Source: Cunninghamia lanceolata (Eukaryota > Streptophyta > Pinopsida > Cupressales > Cupressaceae). Taken from it: a stretch of 64,000 nt of DNA. The stretch lies in the NCBI GenBank assembly GCA_027924645.1, contig BSBN01001250.1, forward strand, positions 20,496,001-20,560,000, read 5' to 3'. Positions 12,231 to 23,955 of this stretch are shown piece by piece. The notes beneath the pieces were generated by a model. That model did not search any database and was not told where the DNA came from. It was given only the letters and a program-made list of their open reading frames with translations. Made by a program: the position numbers and the translations under genes. Every line of letters starts with the position of its first letter. The stretch's first letter is position 1.

Positions 12231-12523
12231 AAGGTCGGGGGGTCTGGGGGCAGAGCCCCCAACAGAGTCGAGGGGCAGTGCCACTGGCACATACCCTGTC
12301 AAAATACAGGTTGGGGTCAACAACCGGATCCCCCACAGCCAAGCCCAAATTAGGGCCTTCAACACCACACAAACCAATAAGGTCGGGGGGTCTGGGGGCA
12401 GAGCCGCCAACAGAGTCGAGGGGCAGTGCCACTGGCACATACACTGTCGAAATACAGGTAGGGGTCAACAACCGGATCCCCCACAGCCGAGCCCAAATTA
12501 GGGCCTTCAACACCACACAAACC
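12231..12523. repeat. GC-rich 148-bp tandem repeat
   Basis: AAGGTCGGGGGGTCTGGGGG starts at 12231 and again at 12379 (period 148). The two copies differ at a handful of positions. A related G-rich lead-in (GGGGGGGCAGCCCCC near 12174) precedes them. Each unit has GGGGGCAGAGCCCCC-type inverted repeats. Overlapping ORFs on both strands here are by-products of base composition. Confidence 0.85.
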
Positions 12524-15500
12524 TTTATGGTGCATGCTCAAATGCTTGAAAAAGAACACAGCTTGAATGCTCCATGATGAAAATGACCTTTTTAGGGGGC
12601 AGGGGGGAGGGCAGACTTATTTTTCATGCCAACCGAGTTTTTGACTTGAACCCGCATTCTTGTCAAAAACTCGCAGACCTTGTCTGACCGACAAGTACTC
12701 CCAGTCTTGTGAGTTATTGGTGATTTTTTTAACTATGATCTACTTCATTAGAGTAACCATAGATTAAGTTTAATTCAGCAAGCTGAACCTACCACACAAT
12801 CATTAACCCTCAGCATAATAAAGTATCATGCTTCCTGACCATTAGGGAAACTAAATCTCATTGAACAGATCAGCACTGTAACTCATATATTTCTTCAATT
12901 GGGATCCAATCACATTACATAAACAGTCATAGAAGTTTTCATTAAAAAATCTATTGCCAAAATGGTTCAACTCAACAATTCCTGCATATAATCCAGTAAT
13001 TATCCTGTTAAAATAAAATTGCAATGTTCCAACATATCAAGGAATCAAGGATTGGTTAGCTATCATAACACATAGGCATGACATTCATATTAGGGCATGG
13101 GTTTAAACTTTAGCCGAAATTATTATTTTGGAATTTACCCATATCACTTTCAAGGGTAACATTGAGAGGAAACACAAATGAGATCATGGACTCAGACCAC
13201 CATGACAGCAAATCCACTTCTTGCAAAAGTTTAATGCTATACAAGAGACGACAAGAACACAACATCATCAAAAATACGGTTGATCAAAACCCACTAAATA
13301 CTGACCATTTGCCTAATTCAGGACTTAAACAACATAAACTAGATAGTAACAGACATACTAGAAAAAGTAAGAGTAGGTCCACAACTAATGACAAATGCAA
13401 ACCAGCCATCAAGCTGAATTTAGTTAAATCACCATTCATTCTTTTAGGCACATCCACAATCCCTTAGTCCCAAGCACAATAGGAGTCAATCACAAATCAC
13501 TGCAACTAAGGTACAGGATATGAGCATCATAAACATTGGTCCAGTGGGCTACTTGAGAAAACATTGTCCATATGTTGTAACTAACAAACTGTATTACCAG
13601 ATTGGTTTTAGAAGGAGCCCCAAGCCTTCTTTAGAACATTTGCATATCAGTTGTGTCATAATGGATATCACTTAAGCAGACGCTGCTGTTCAGTTTTCCA
13701 CAAGAGATATGATCCCTCTAGTTCAGGATGAGATTTATGTCCATTAGCTATTGGTATAGGAGCCATATTGGTGTACAGAAGAAAAGGAAAACATAAAATA
13801 CCATTAATGCCAAGAAACAAAAAATGGTGTGTATGGGCATAGAAATTTCAAATATCTGTTATGCAAATAGTATCCAGTTCTAAGGGGCTATAGCCCATAA
13901 TTGCTTTCCAGATCAAATGGTACCTGGAAAAAAACGACTAATTAACCATTACAGATAAGTTGAGTAGGTTTACACTGTTTAAATTCAAATTAAGATTTTA
14001 ATTAAAAATGATGTAAACCTTCAGAATCACAGTCAAAGGAATGACCATAACCCCCACAGAATAAAGAAATGGACGTGTTCCCCATGTTATAAGTAGCCAA
14101 AATATAATGGGAGAATAAATGGTTAGGCCAGGTGCACGTCAAAAGATAATATGATTAAATAACAAACCCTAACTCGTGGCTGCATAACGAAAGTTCCTTT
14201 CCAAAATTCAAGGTGCACTCTCCCGCCTTCAATCAGTTATAACAAGTATTGTTTTTTTCTGACCAAAGAAGACCAAACAAACATGGACCAACAGGCAAGT
14301 CTGTTGTTATGGACTTTACACAACTGGGATTATAGCATATGTCAATAAATCACAATTCTACCATATAGAGCTTAGAACATTGAGATTGGTCTTTAGAAAG
14401 TAGTGTAAATCAATTTGTGTGCCCAAATATGCTGGAGAACAATTTTTCACGTTAGTGTTGCCTGTAGCAAAGGGAAGGAAGAAGAGAGCAAATAAAGAGA
14501 GGCATAGTGTGAATGCAAGAATAATATGATCAAAATCACATAATAAGTCCCTATAGGTAGACTGTAAATCATGCCCTATAAGGATGCTTGACAAAAGGGT
14601 CAAGACAATGCCATCTCTGAGGGACATTGCTAGATGAAACTACCAGTGATTGGATACTCTCCTGTTGACATTATTAAATGCACTTGAAACTGGATGTGAC
14701 ATGATTATATTTTATTACAATGATAACAGTATCCCAGTTTGGGAGCCATCTTTGGGATGTGACATCATTATGTATGTGGTTACAGGTTTTGGCAATGATC
14801 AAAAATTCCTTATTCATGCAATGAACAAACATTAGCACCAAAAAGGGGCATTCTTGTGCCTGACAATGGATTTTACCACATCTAACAAAATACCGTGCAA
14901 TGACAAAAGCCTGAAAATGTCCGACAAAAAATGAAATTTTGACCTAATGAACAATTACAATGCATCTGACAGAGGAAGCTTCTTTTCCTGATGACCATTG
15001 GTATCCCACATGATGATGCATTCTTGATGAAAAAGCTTTGACTAAATGACAAAGCTGTTCCCTTGACGAAGGACTCACAGAGAAGTTCAAGTTTTATTTT
15101 ATGCCTGAGCAAAGAATCTGCAAAGCATTTTCATCTCTGGCACTGCACTGAGGAAAGGACATGCATAGTGAGGAGTGATTTCGGTGCTTCCAAAAAGAAA
15201 GCATATTGGTGATGAACTAAAACATTTTGGGGAAAGAAATATAAACCCTGTTGAATCTGTTTCACCTCGTGAAGTTTAATTTCCCATGCTGCAAGAAGGA
15301 AAATGGCCCGTCTAGCAGATAATTGCATGACAAGACTATTTACCTGATGACGATGCTGGTGAAAACCCCTAAAACCATGATAACTCAGGGTTGTCAATTT
15401 CTTTGAGTGTTAAAGGATTGTGAAGGCGTCTTTGATTAAGTGCTATGGAGATCAAATAGCTGGCATCAAGGACATTCATCATTCCAAGTAAGTTTTGTTT

Positions 15501-15870
15501 AAACTTTTTGTAAGGCTTATAAAATTTATTTCCAGGCTTCCTACATTTTTCTGTTGTTTTCTGAATTGTTATTAATTTTTTACATTTTGTAGGGCAATAT
15601 GTTGTTTTCTTCATTGTTATTTTTCTAGTTTTTCTATGTTAACATAATCTACACTTAGGCTAAGGAGATTCAGATGCTTGAAAGTTTGAAACAAATCATC
15701 ATATGCAAAGCCATTTTCAAGTCCTCCAAGTTTGAGTTGTTGAACGGTTGAACCTAAGTTCATCAAATTTCAATATTTAATTTTTTTATTTTATTTAAAT
15801 TTGCAATAAATTTTAATTAGATCTACTTTTTTTATTTGTTTTTATTCTTTTACACCATATTAGGTTGTTA
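12524..15870. other. Intronic sequence without recognised content
   Basis: Several ORFs of 60-100 codons exist on both strands (for example 13162-13467 plus and 14627-14358 minus), but none shows a motif I recognise. Base composition is ordinary intron-like A/T richness. I see no RNA gene. Confidence 0.4.
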
Positions 15871-15879
15871 AGACTTGAT

Positions 15880-16945
15880 TCACATCACACACAATCATCT
15901 TGAGATGACTTGTGAAAGAGCAAGAGACATCAAGCGCCATGGTGTTTGGGAAAAATATATGATGGTGGGCTTGTGTGGATTATCTTTTAAATTTCATTGA
16001 GCCCACATGAGTAATGATCAGGTTTGCCAATATAGATCAATCGTGTTTGGGCAAACAACATGATGGCATGAACTCCATGATAGAAAAAATAAAGGCCATT
16101 ATAGTAACCAAGGAGAATGACCCCATAGAAACATCTTTCAACAAGTGTTGAGAATCATTATTGATTGTTGGTACAAAAATGACCACACCCTTGCATCTCC
16201 TAGCATTTGCTTTGTTACCCAAATATTACAGCACAAAGATACTTTCCTTGCCCAAGAGGGTGGCAACATATAGAGATGTTGAAGTTAGTGAGGGGTACAA
16301 GGTACAATCACTAGACTCTTCCTAGATCCAAATTTAGGTGACATTGTTGTAGTTGAGCTTGGCAATTTTATAACTTCAAGGACTCAAAATCCTAGCTCCC
16401 TTCAAGACAAGTACAAGTAGGACACTCACACATGGTGGTACCTTCATGACCAAGGCATTGTTTACTTGCAGCCTCTTACAATCAAAGTTATATCACAGGT
16501 ATGCATTTTTAATTAAAAAGGGTACTTTTCTACTATTATTTGGAGAAATATATTATATTTTAATTTTGTAGTTACAAATATTTGCATTGACTTCATCTCC
16601 AATCTCAATGGGTTGAGAGTTCTTCAATTTAGCAAAACTAGAGTACATACTCTTTTATCCACTCAATTAAATGCAACCAAAAAAAGTAAAGGTGTTGGCC
16701 TATGTGCATTTCAACTTGCACCTCTTGTCAAGTAATACACAAAGGGAGCGATGAGGAATTGGCATGTAGTCCCTAAGTGTGCTGACTCCAATGCTTTTGT
16801 TCAATGGCTTGCCACAATTTCTTTAGTGGATGACAAGGCTCCTACACATGATGCAGCTAATGGGATTTGTTGTGGCTGCTTGTGGTTCAAACGAACCAAG
16901 TGATGACACTATCATTCTTGATGAAGAGATACATGAAAATTATTG
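15880..16945 (+). pseudogene. Decayed hAT-family transposase, C-terminal half
   Basis: Plus-strand text in drifting frames gives RARDIKRHGVWEKY, then PKRVATYRDVEVSEGY, then the dimerisation-region hallmark WWYLHDQG followed by LTIKVISQ. After ISQ comes a 73-bp GT...AG segment (16499-16571) resembling an intron, and then YSFIHSIKCNQKK and LAYVHFNLHLLSS, which match the end of plant hAT transposases. Stops and frameshifts are frequent. No terminal inverted repeats or 8-bp duplication were located, so only the coding relic is called. Confidence 0.6.
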
Positions 16946-17795
16946 ATTGTAATTTTGTATTGATTTAACATTTGAGATTTGAATTATCAATTATATTTAT
17001 CACTATCACCTATGTTTTTTATTTTGTAATTTTTTTTTGCAAATTATGGGTATTTTTATGTACTTGTAATAATATATATATATACACCAAAGACAACCTA
17101 ACAAATCCAGGAAAAAAAGTTGCTGTAACAGCAAACCCAAACCCAAAACGGCAGTATAGCTACAAAGGGAATAGCTTCTATCAACTTTTCAGTTAAGTCA
17201 AATAAGATTATCCTCTATTAGCACTCTTCCCTCATGCAAGAATAGTGTAAAGTGCAATATCTTGGAAGAAACCTTTCTTTTCCCACACTTCTTACTCTGT
17301 TTCCCTCTGTTGTTGTTACCAAGAAATCGATAAGACCTATAGATTATCTAGATTACTCAAAACAAATCATTATATGTTTATGAGTGAGGTTGCGGATACT
17401 TGGGAGGGGATGCAATCCCCAGTCACTAAGAACTCTCCCTTTAGTTTCATCCACTGAAAATCCCTTCAACCGTGGCACAAGGAAGTGGTTGGGATAAAGA
17501 CTCTCATGGTGGAGAGTATTTGGATAGTGAAAAATCTGCTACCTTTCTTTATCAGACTTTCTCGAAGGCCCCAAGGATTATAAACTTGGAGCCAAAACTT
17601 ATTTTGGTATGAATCTGGAGATCACACACCTGAATTGTAGTTGCCTTGTAGTGCAGTGCAGTTTACATGGAAATTGCAAGAATTCAGAGAAGGAAATCTG
17701 TTTTCTAAAACTGGAGAATTTTTGCACCACCTAATGGTTCAGAGATTGAAAGTTTCTGTAATAACTTTGCAAATATGTGTCAAAATTCACCTGCA
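16946..17795. other. Intronic spacer
   Basis: No coding motif is visible. A short TATATA run occurs near 17071-17083. The 17390-17600 stretch has gene-like base composition but no open frame that I can name. Confidence 0.3.
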
Positions 17796-17939
17796 GAAAA
17801 GCTACGAATAGTGATGTAAAGCGTAGTTTGATTATAATGACCTATAGTATATCGTGAACCTGTTCTAGAAAAGCTACAAATAGTGATGTAAAGCATAGTT
17901 TGATTATAATGACCTATAGTATATCCTGAACCTGTTCTT
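17796..17939 (+). repeat. 72-bp tandem duplication
   Basis: GAAAAGCTAC starts at 17796 and 17868. Both copies run through AGTTTGATTATAATGACC to GAACCTGTTCT with only a few differences. Confidence 0.85.
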
Positions 17940-17982
17940 CTAGGAAGGCCTATGCTAGAGCACAAGGAACTTCAGAGTACAG

Positions 17983-18785
17983 TGTAATGTCCCCTTTTAA
18001 ATCTGAATGCTGAAAGGAATTTTGGTCAGCAAGTAGTTAGGAAATAATGGTCCTGTTGGTGCTTATGTCAGATCAGGACTAAGTCTTCTGTCTTCAAGTA
18101 GAATAATAAAGTTCTATCGGCAGTTAGATCAGATTAAGACTGAGTCTTCAGTCTTAAGTCTTATGCTGAAATAAGGTGAGTTAGCACTGCCGGAATAAGG
18201 TGAGTTAGCACTGCTGGAATAAGGCAGGTTAGTTCAGTTAGTTGTCAGTCACCTCAGCAAATTAAGGGGGTAGTTAGTTTCAGTTACAACCACCCATAAT
18301 GGAATTGATTTCCATGCAGTTTGGTAGCGCTGAAGGTAGTTTCAATTACAACAATTCCATTCCATGCAGTTTAGGAGAGCTCAAGTTAGTTTCAGTTACA
18401 ACAATCAATTATGGAATTGATTACAAGGCTCAAGTTAGGAGCACTCAGGGCAGAAAAAGGATCCCTTTTGAACTGAAAACAAAAACAAACTTCATATTTG
18501 ACTACAAGAAAAAGGAAAATTGCTGCAACAGTCTGAAATTGGAGGACGTACCTCCTCAAGCTCAGATCTCTTACAACCTTGGGGACGAAAACCCTCAAGA
18601 GTGGGACGCGTGGATACTGTGCAGGAGGTCCAGAACCAGCAGGGCAATTTGTTACCATTTGTAGGGTGCCAAAGACACTCCAGAACTCAGATCTGTGTGC
18701 TGGGCACCTCAGTGAGTCATATTATATTTTCATTTCTGTTTGTAAGTGTGTAATGTTAAGAAATAAATAAAATATTCATGTTGTT
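17983..18785 (+). mobile_element. LTR remnant starting TGTAATGTCCCC
   Basis: The start TGTAATGTCCCCTTTTAAAT is a typical plant LTR terminus, close to the TGTTACATCCCCTTTTTGG start of the solo LTR at 54162. The body is non-coding, with a 24-bp tandem (GGTGAGTTAGCACTGC near 18175 and 18199) and repeats of AGTTTCAGTTACAAC. A matching 3' end and target-site duplication were not found, so it is probably truncated. It lies directly upstream of the second hAT relic. Confidence 0.45.
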
Positions 18786-18789
18786 AGCA

Positions 18790-19014
18790 TTTTCTGGGTA
18801 CATACTCCTCCATCCACTCAGTGAAGCGCAACCGATTGGCATCAAGTAAAGCAAAGGAGCTAGTTTACATGCATTCTAACTTACAACTTCTTACTCACAA
18901 AGATGATGACTACAAGGAAGGGGCAACAAAGTTGTGGGATGTAGACCCAGAGCGAACTGACTTGGATCTTTCTTTTGTTGCACAATCTTCAGCTTTTGAG
19001 GAGTCTAGTAGCTA
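18790..19014 (+). pseudogene. Second hAT transposase C-terminal fragment
   Basis: The frame 18821-19015 and the bases just before it read IHSVKRNRLASSKAKELVY, MHSNLQLL, then KLWDVDPERTDLDL. This corresponds to the last part of plant hAT transposases (the consensus is roughly IHSKKRNRL...LVYVHSNLRLL). It covers the same protein region as the relic ending at 16945, so it is a separate insertion. Upstream domains are absent. Confidence 0.65.
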
Positions 19015-19457
19015 ACATACTTTTAGTGCGAGTGGCAATGGGGTTCCATGTGGTTCTCCTCATCTACTTGCATCATCACATTATGTTAATGATGATAATG
19101 ATTTTGGTCTTCATGATGACCTATATGATGCTGATAAATAATTGTATTATTTTAATATCGAACAATGATTATCTATCATGACAATCAAGTTTGAACTTTG
19201 ATCCTTTTGATATTGAATTAGTATATTATTTTTCAAATTTTGAAATTTGTAATGGTTTTGTTTAACATATGCATGATATATGGTATTCTAAGGTTAATTA
19301 TATTTTTCGGCGGCAAATATATATATAGATATAGATATATATTTATTTATTTTTATTTTTTATTTCTTGGTACGGACGTAGTACCCAAAACGTACCCAAC
19401 CCCCCCAAACGACGTATCCTACTCACATACCTATACCCAATTCCAATTCGATAACTA

Positions 19458-19848
19458 ATGTTTATTATGCCTAGGATAAGCTTGCTTAGGTGTTGACTTG
19501 TACATGTGTCACATTGTGAGGGGCATCCTATCTCACACACGTGTCACATTCATAGGAAGCATCTTCTATTATTGGTCTCCTTCATAGTGACTCACTTGGT
19601 GACTCACCTAGTTGTCATATGTTAGGACTCTTCTTGAATATATCTTATAAATACTTATCTCATTCTCATACTTAAGTGGGTTGAAGAGTTGAGCCTACAT
19701 CATTGTAATCATGCACTTGTGGAATATAATATCATATTATTCTGCATATTTGTGTATGTTCTTTGTTTATTGCAATAGCGCATTTGCTATTGTAACTTGC
19801 TTCGCTCATCTAGATCGTGGGTCTTGTGTGATTTTGTCTTCATCATAG
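19458..19848 (+). mobile_element. Probable Ty1/copia-type LTR
   Basis: A ~390-bp non-coding segment starts TGTTTATTATGCC. It has a TATA box (TATAAATA, 19646-19653) about 190 bases in, followed by a transcribed-leader-like region with TTGCTTCGCTCATC and ending near CTTCATCATA. Length and the central TATA box suit a short copia LTR. No internal domain follows; the HARS pseudogene begins about 330 bp downstream. Termini are not confirmed. Confidence 0.4.
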
Positions 19849-20177
19849 GCTAATGTTATAGGACGAAAGAGGAATAAGGCAAGTGAAATTTGGGGGATTG
19901 GTTGTCTTCAAGAATCACTGCCAATTTGCTTTTGACAAGCACTTCCACAGCCAGGTGATAAATGCCTTGGATCTTGTATTGATTCTGTATTTTCCACCTT
20001 CCATGGCACTACACTCGCAACCTCCCCTCAAACATTTATGGAAAGAAAATTTAGAGAGCTTAGGTCCACTGAAAACATAGGGTTTTTCTTTTCAAATATG
20101 TTTTTTTTCTTTTTTCTAGGTTTGCCCATACAAACCCAGGGCACACCGCGCAGGAACCCAAGGCCAGAAATTAATCA

Positions 20178-20735
20178 TAGGAAAAACTCAGGAAAAGTTT
20201 AGTAATATATGATCGGCAATTGACAAGATGGATAAGCAGCTGTTGGAGCAAATGCACGGAAAAATGAAGGGGGCATATTTAACTCCAGAAACAGCTCACA
20301 ATATTGGATTGCTCATGGAAGGCCACTGGATATGCTGGCTAAGCTTAAAGAAAAAAGACAGTTATTTTCTAAAGCACAGTGGCTCCATACTTGTGTCACA
20401 AGAATTAGAGATATAATTATTCGATCATCTAGAACATTCAGATTGTGTAAATAAGACAGGATTTGACCTTAGTCTTGCAAGAGGTCTTGATTATGACAGT
20501 GAAGTACCATACGTGGCTTTTTAAAAGGGCACCAAACAGATGAGGTTCAATTGCTGTTGGTGAACATTATGAATATCTTGTTGGAATGATCAGTGGGAAG
20601 CAAATTCTTGCTTGGTAGGTGAGTATCTTGGGATTAAGACAGCACTTATATTATGGGAGCTGAAAGAGCCAAATTGCAATAAGGTAATTCGTGTGACAAA
20701 GCCATCATTTTTTGTGGTGTTCTAGAATGGAGCAA
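20178..20735 (+). pseudogene. Histidyl-tRNA synthetase retropseudogene fragment
   Basis: Translation gives TQEKFSNI-stop-SAIDKMDKQ, then LFDHLEHSDCVNKTGFDLSLARGLDY, which contains the class II HisRS signature (LARGLDYYTG in functional enzymes). After a frame shift come GSIAVGEHYEY and LVGMISGKQI, the GG(R)Y..L motif block, and a decayed LGIE block. The order and spacing match the catalytic domain of eukaryotic HisRS. There are internal stops and the catalytic motifs are altered (DYDS for DYYT, GEHYEY for GGRYDN). Homology runs without introns, so a retroposed copy is likely. It is antisense to KCR inside intron 2. Confidence 0.8.
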
Positions 20736-22271
20736 ACTCAAGAGGAGGACTGGAATGCAGTTGGAACTGCATTGCTTACTTCTGACCAACAACTTCCTGA
20801 ACCCGTCCAAAAGAAATTTGAGGGGCCTTGTTAATAATTATCAATTCAGATCCTGTGATTTTGATCAAGATCTCATTTTCCTATGTTAGATAAAACTTTG
20901 AAAGTAAAGACTCATCTGCAAGATGTGAGTTAGTTAGTTGGCTATAATATCAAAGAAGAATGTCCTTACTTTTGCCTTTCCTACCATGTTATCAGAGCAT
21001 CAGATGGTTTCTTGCCAAAGGATGAGACAAACTACTGCTCCCTTTGCATACAATTCACAATGCTTGTGTTGCTTGCAACAGTGTTTTATGAGGAGAATGT
21101 ATGCATCCCCATTGGGATATGTAACTTCATTACTTACTTACAGTAGCTGCAACTGCAGATGCTATTGAGAGATTCTTAATATATGTCAGAGATTAGCCTG
21201 ACCAGTATGACTTTTATTGATTGAAGATACTTTCTTTTCCAAATGCTTCAGTAATGAAAATACAGCTTCCTGGAAGAACTTCAAGTCTACAACAGATTGT
21301 TTGTTTACAGACCCAACCCATAACTTGAACAAGCATGCTAGAGTTCTTTGTTGGGTGATGCATTATTGAGACAGAATTTAATTATCGACTCCCACCAAAC
21401 CTACTATTGGCACAAGTCCTCTATAGGATTGTGGATTATAGGAAATTTCCCATGATTGTTGATGAAAATTGGATTGGTTATTCTGTCATATAATCTCATC
21501 AGAAGAGAATGCTTTTCCACCTCCCTAAAGAAGCTGCTTTACTGATTACTCTTAAATCGGGAACCTGTGAAGTTTTTACAGTGCTTCTCGTTAAGAATAT
21601 TCAGCTTTCAAGGAGCCACATACATATCTGATCCAAATACAAGGCAATTGAGAGAATGCTGAACCTACTGGTAAAACCTCTGGTCAAACCAAGCAAGCAC
21701 CACTTCCAGATCACAGTCATGACAGAGTTACATGGGAATTTTGAATTTTCTAAGAAAATAAAATCTTTCGAAATTCTAGGTCCCAAATCTCAAAGATTTA
21801 GAGGAATAGGTGGAGTATGCAATATCCTCTTATAAAGATTAGCATACTTATGTGTTCCTCTTGTTCTATTCTGTTCATCATATAGATTTATAGGCTGTAC
21901 TATTTGTAATGCTTGCTTCACTGTTTCAACCCAAAAAGTTGTATTCAGCTTTTTTGTATATATGACTCTGGATGAATAGCTTTTGCTGTGTCTAGTCATT
22001 TTGATGTCCAGATGTCTATAGGCTCTAGGAAATAATGTAGCTACAATGTGATTCAGCAGAATTTTTGCATTCAAACCCTGTATGGTTGGAGCTCTAATTT
22101 TATCTTTTTTATTTGAATAGGGAACGAAAATTTGCCCCATTTAAGTATTAAAATTACAATAACAAGAAGATAAGGGCCACTCACCATCAAGCTCACATTT
22201 GGATTCCCTACTACGCATTTTATCATTTTTAATTTTATTATGAATGTTAAAACTTAAAAGCTACAAAAGTT
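20736..22271. other. Unassigned intronic sequence
   Basis: A GTTATCAGAGCATCAG word near 20990 resembles a decayed retrotransposon primer-binding site. A minus-strand frame (22140-21790) has FWVETVKQAL, vaguely like copia integrase text, but this is too weak to call. No other content is recognised. Confidence 0.3.
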
Positions 22272-22287
22272 AAATACCATCATTTCA

Positions 22288-23850
22288 ATCCTCGGGACAG
22301 ACTCAAATGGACCCCACCACCAAATGAGTGGTTTAAGCTTAATTTTGATGGTGCATCCAGTGGAAACCCTGGCCCATCAGGGGTTGGATGCTTGATCAGA
22401 GATTCATTAAGAAGACTAGTGGGAGCTGCATCAAGAAAACTCACAGAAGGAACCAATAATGAAGCCAAAGCACAAGCATTGCTTCTAGGCTTACAAGCTA
22501 GTGTTCAATTTAGCATTAGGAAAGTGCAAATAGAGTGGGATTCTATGATAATTATTAATGCAGTAAAAAAAAGAGGCTCGTCAACCTAGAAATTGAATAT
22601 TATTCTCACACAAATATGGCCATTACTAGATAACCTAGTAGATTTCAATATTAGTCAGGTGTATAGGGAAATCAATATGGCTGCGGATTTCCTTAGTAAC
22701 CATGTGGTCAACATGCCAGAAGATCAAATTACTAGTGATCCTCACACCTCATGGAAAGCTTTTGAACTTTTGTTATAAAATATTCAAATAAGGCATGTTC
22801 ACATTTAACCAACTCACATCCTATGCTGATGGCATCTCACAATATCTATTTGGCTCTGCAGCCGTTAATAATGAAACTAGATGGAGGGATGCCAAGCATG
22901 CGAAACTTAATATTGTGTGCCCTCTTGAGTACCAATTCATTTCCAAATTATGATGAGGTTTGAACTTCCAGATTTTTCCAGCCGATATGATTAACTTCAG
23001 CCATGATTCAAATGTGAGACTGCTCACCAAGAAAGGGCAAATAGCCTTATGGAGGTATCTCCGATTTAAGGCTGAAAAAGGCTTTCAAAACAAATTCAAT
23101 CATAATCATGCATGCCATAAAACTTGTTTTAGGCGAAGCATTCATGGTTGCCGACCATCAATATAGAGTGAACACGGATATATCTTCTATGTTTGTTGTT
23201 GTTCTCTTCAATGCAAGGGAAGCGATGGAGACAATACAGACAATGGCAATGGCACTAATTCAACCTCATTGGAGAATGGGACTGAAAAATATTTTGGATT
23301 CGACTGTTATCAGTGAGGGGTGGCGCTTGGATGACATAGGTTAATTTAATAGCTGGTCCATGGCTCTTGTTTGTTGTTTCCCTCCACGGATTATAGTGAA
23401 GATCACCGAAGGAACCAGGCCAGTTACGGCATAAAATTCCGCAAATGTGCTACAAATGTTACCCCTACAGATGGAATCAACTGGTCCGTCACATTCCTAA
23501 CAGATGACTCGGTGGATGATAGCGATATGGGCAAGTAAGGCGTATGGATTTATGGTTTTAGCTTCAATTTTGTAAAGTTTATGTTTGGCTCGTTTTGTAA
23601 GGCTTCACACGACTGTTCCTAATTTTGCTTCTATTTTCTCTCTGCCTCTGAAGATAATATTGGAAGTTGCTATAGAAAGGATATAGATAGGAAGATTTTC
23701 TAAAAGCCAGAATGTAAATTTCTCATAAACTGTTAAAAATCCAAAAAGCTAAGGCCCTCCTTTTATGGAACAGCTACTCTATAAATTTTTGAAATTTAAA
23801 TATAATGGGTTTGCCCCCCTCGACCATTTTCAGTGATCAAAAAAAAAAAA
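22288..23850 (+). mobile_element. 5'-truncated LINE with poly(A) and target-site duplication
   Basis: The insert is bounded by AAATACCATCATTTCA (22272-22287) and AAATACCATTATTTCA (23848-23863), which match at 15 of 16 positions. It ends in a 12-base A run (23839-23850). The 5' part encodes a LINE RNase H domain, and the rest resembles LINE 3' sequence. Truncation at the 5' end and a poly(A) tail are the signature of target-primed reverse transcription. The 3' duplication ends 22 bp from KCR exon 2. Confidence 0.85.
22290..22778 (+). pseudogene. LINE RNase H-like domain
   Basis: Text starts RLKWTPPPNEWFKLNFDGA, then SSGNPGPSGVGCLIRD, LTEGTNNEAKAQALLLGL, VQIEWDSMIIINAV and, after one stop (TAG near 22588), VYREINMAADFLSNH. 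This is the plant RVT_3/RNase H fold found at the C-terminus of LINE ORF2: the first catalytic Asp in NFDGA, Glu in NNEAKA, Asp in EWDS and the final Asp in ADFLS are all visible. Only one stop interrupts it, so it decayed less than its neighbours. Reverse transcriptase is absent because of 5' truncation. Confidence 0.85.
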
Positions 23851-23885
23851 TACCATTATTTCAGGGACAAATAACAGCTATATAC

Positions 23886-23955
23886 CTGGCATTGGATGTC
23901 AATTCCACTGTGCTTATATTCTACATAAAGTGATCTTGAAAACTGGTCGACATAT
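23886..23955 (-). CDS. KCR1: KCR exon 2 (70 nt)
   Basis: The exon supplies the last base of the split Ala218 codon and 23 complete codons (residues 219-241), reading YVDQFSRSLYVEYKHSGID then IQCQ. This is the conserved block that follows the catalytic YxxxK in plant and yeast KCR. The acceptor is TATTGACAG ending at 23956 and the donor is GTATAT from 23885. The one-base entry phase matches exon 1, which ends two bases into a codon, and the exit phase 0 matches exon 3. It is too short to stand out as an ORF and was found by searching for the missing peptide. LINE sequence begins only 22 bp beyond its 3' end. Confidence 0.93.

Larger units (their letters stand above)
11648..23885 (-). other. 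KCR intron 2 (12.2 kb), filled with mobile elements
   Basis: The donor is GTATAT (23885-23880) and the acceptor is GCAATAG (11654-11648). The intron contains a GC-rich tandem repeat, two hAT transposase remnants, two LTR pieces, a histidyl-tRNA synthetase pseudogene and a 5'-truncated LINE. All recognisable coding relics lie on the plus strand, antisense to KCR. The sequence shows plausible splice sites in matching phase; actual splicing is inferred. Confidence 0.85.

Noticed and set aside
12138..12577. ORFs of 60-118 codons rich in Gly, Pro and Arg
   Set aside because: All six overlap the GC-rich tandem repeat on both strands and have no motif.
21790..22140. Copia integrase fragment on the minus strand
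   Set aside because: Only FWVETVKQAL is suggestive; the surrounding text and order do not match any copia domain.
22290..22778. Host RNase H gene
   Set aside because: The target duplication, poly(A) tail and 5' truncation place the domain inside a LINE insertion.
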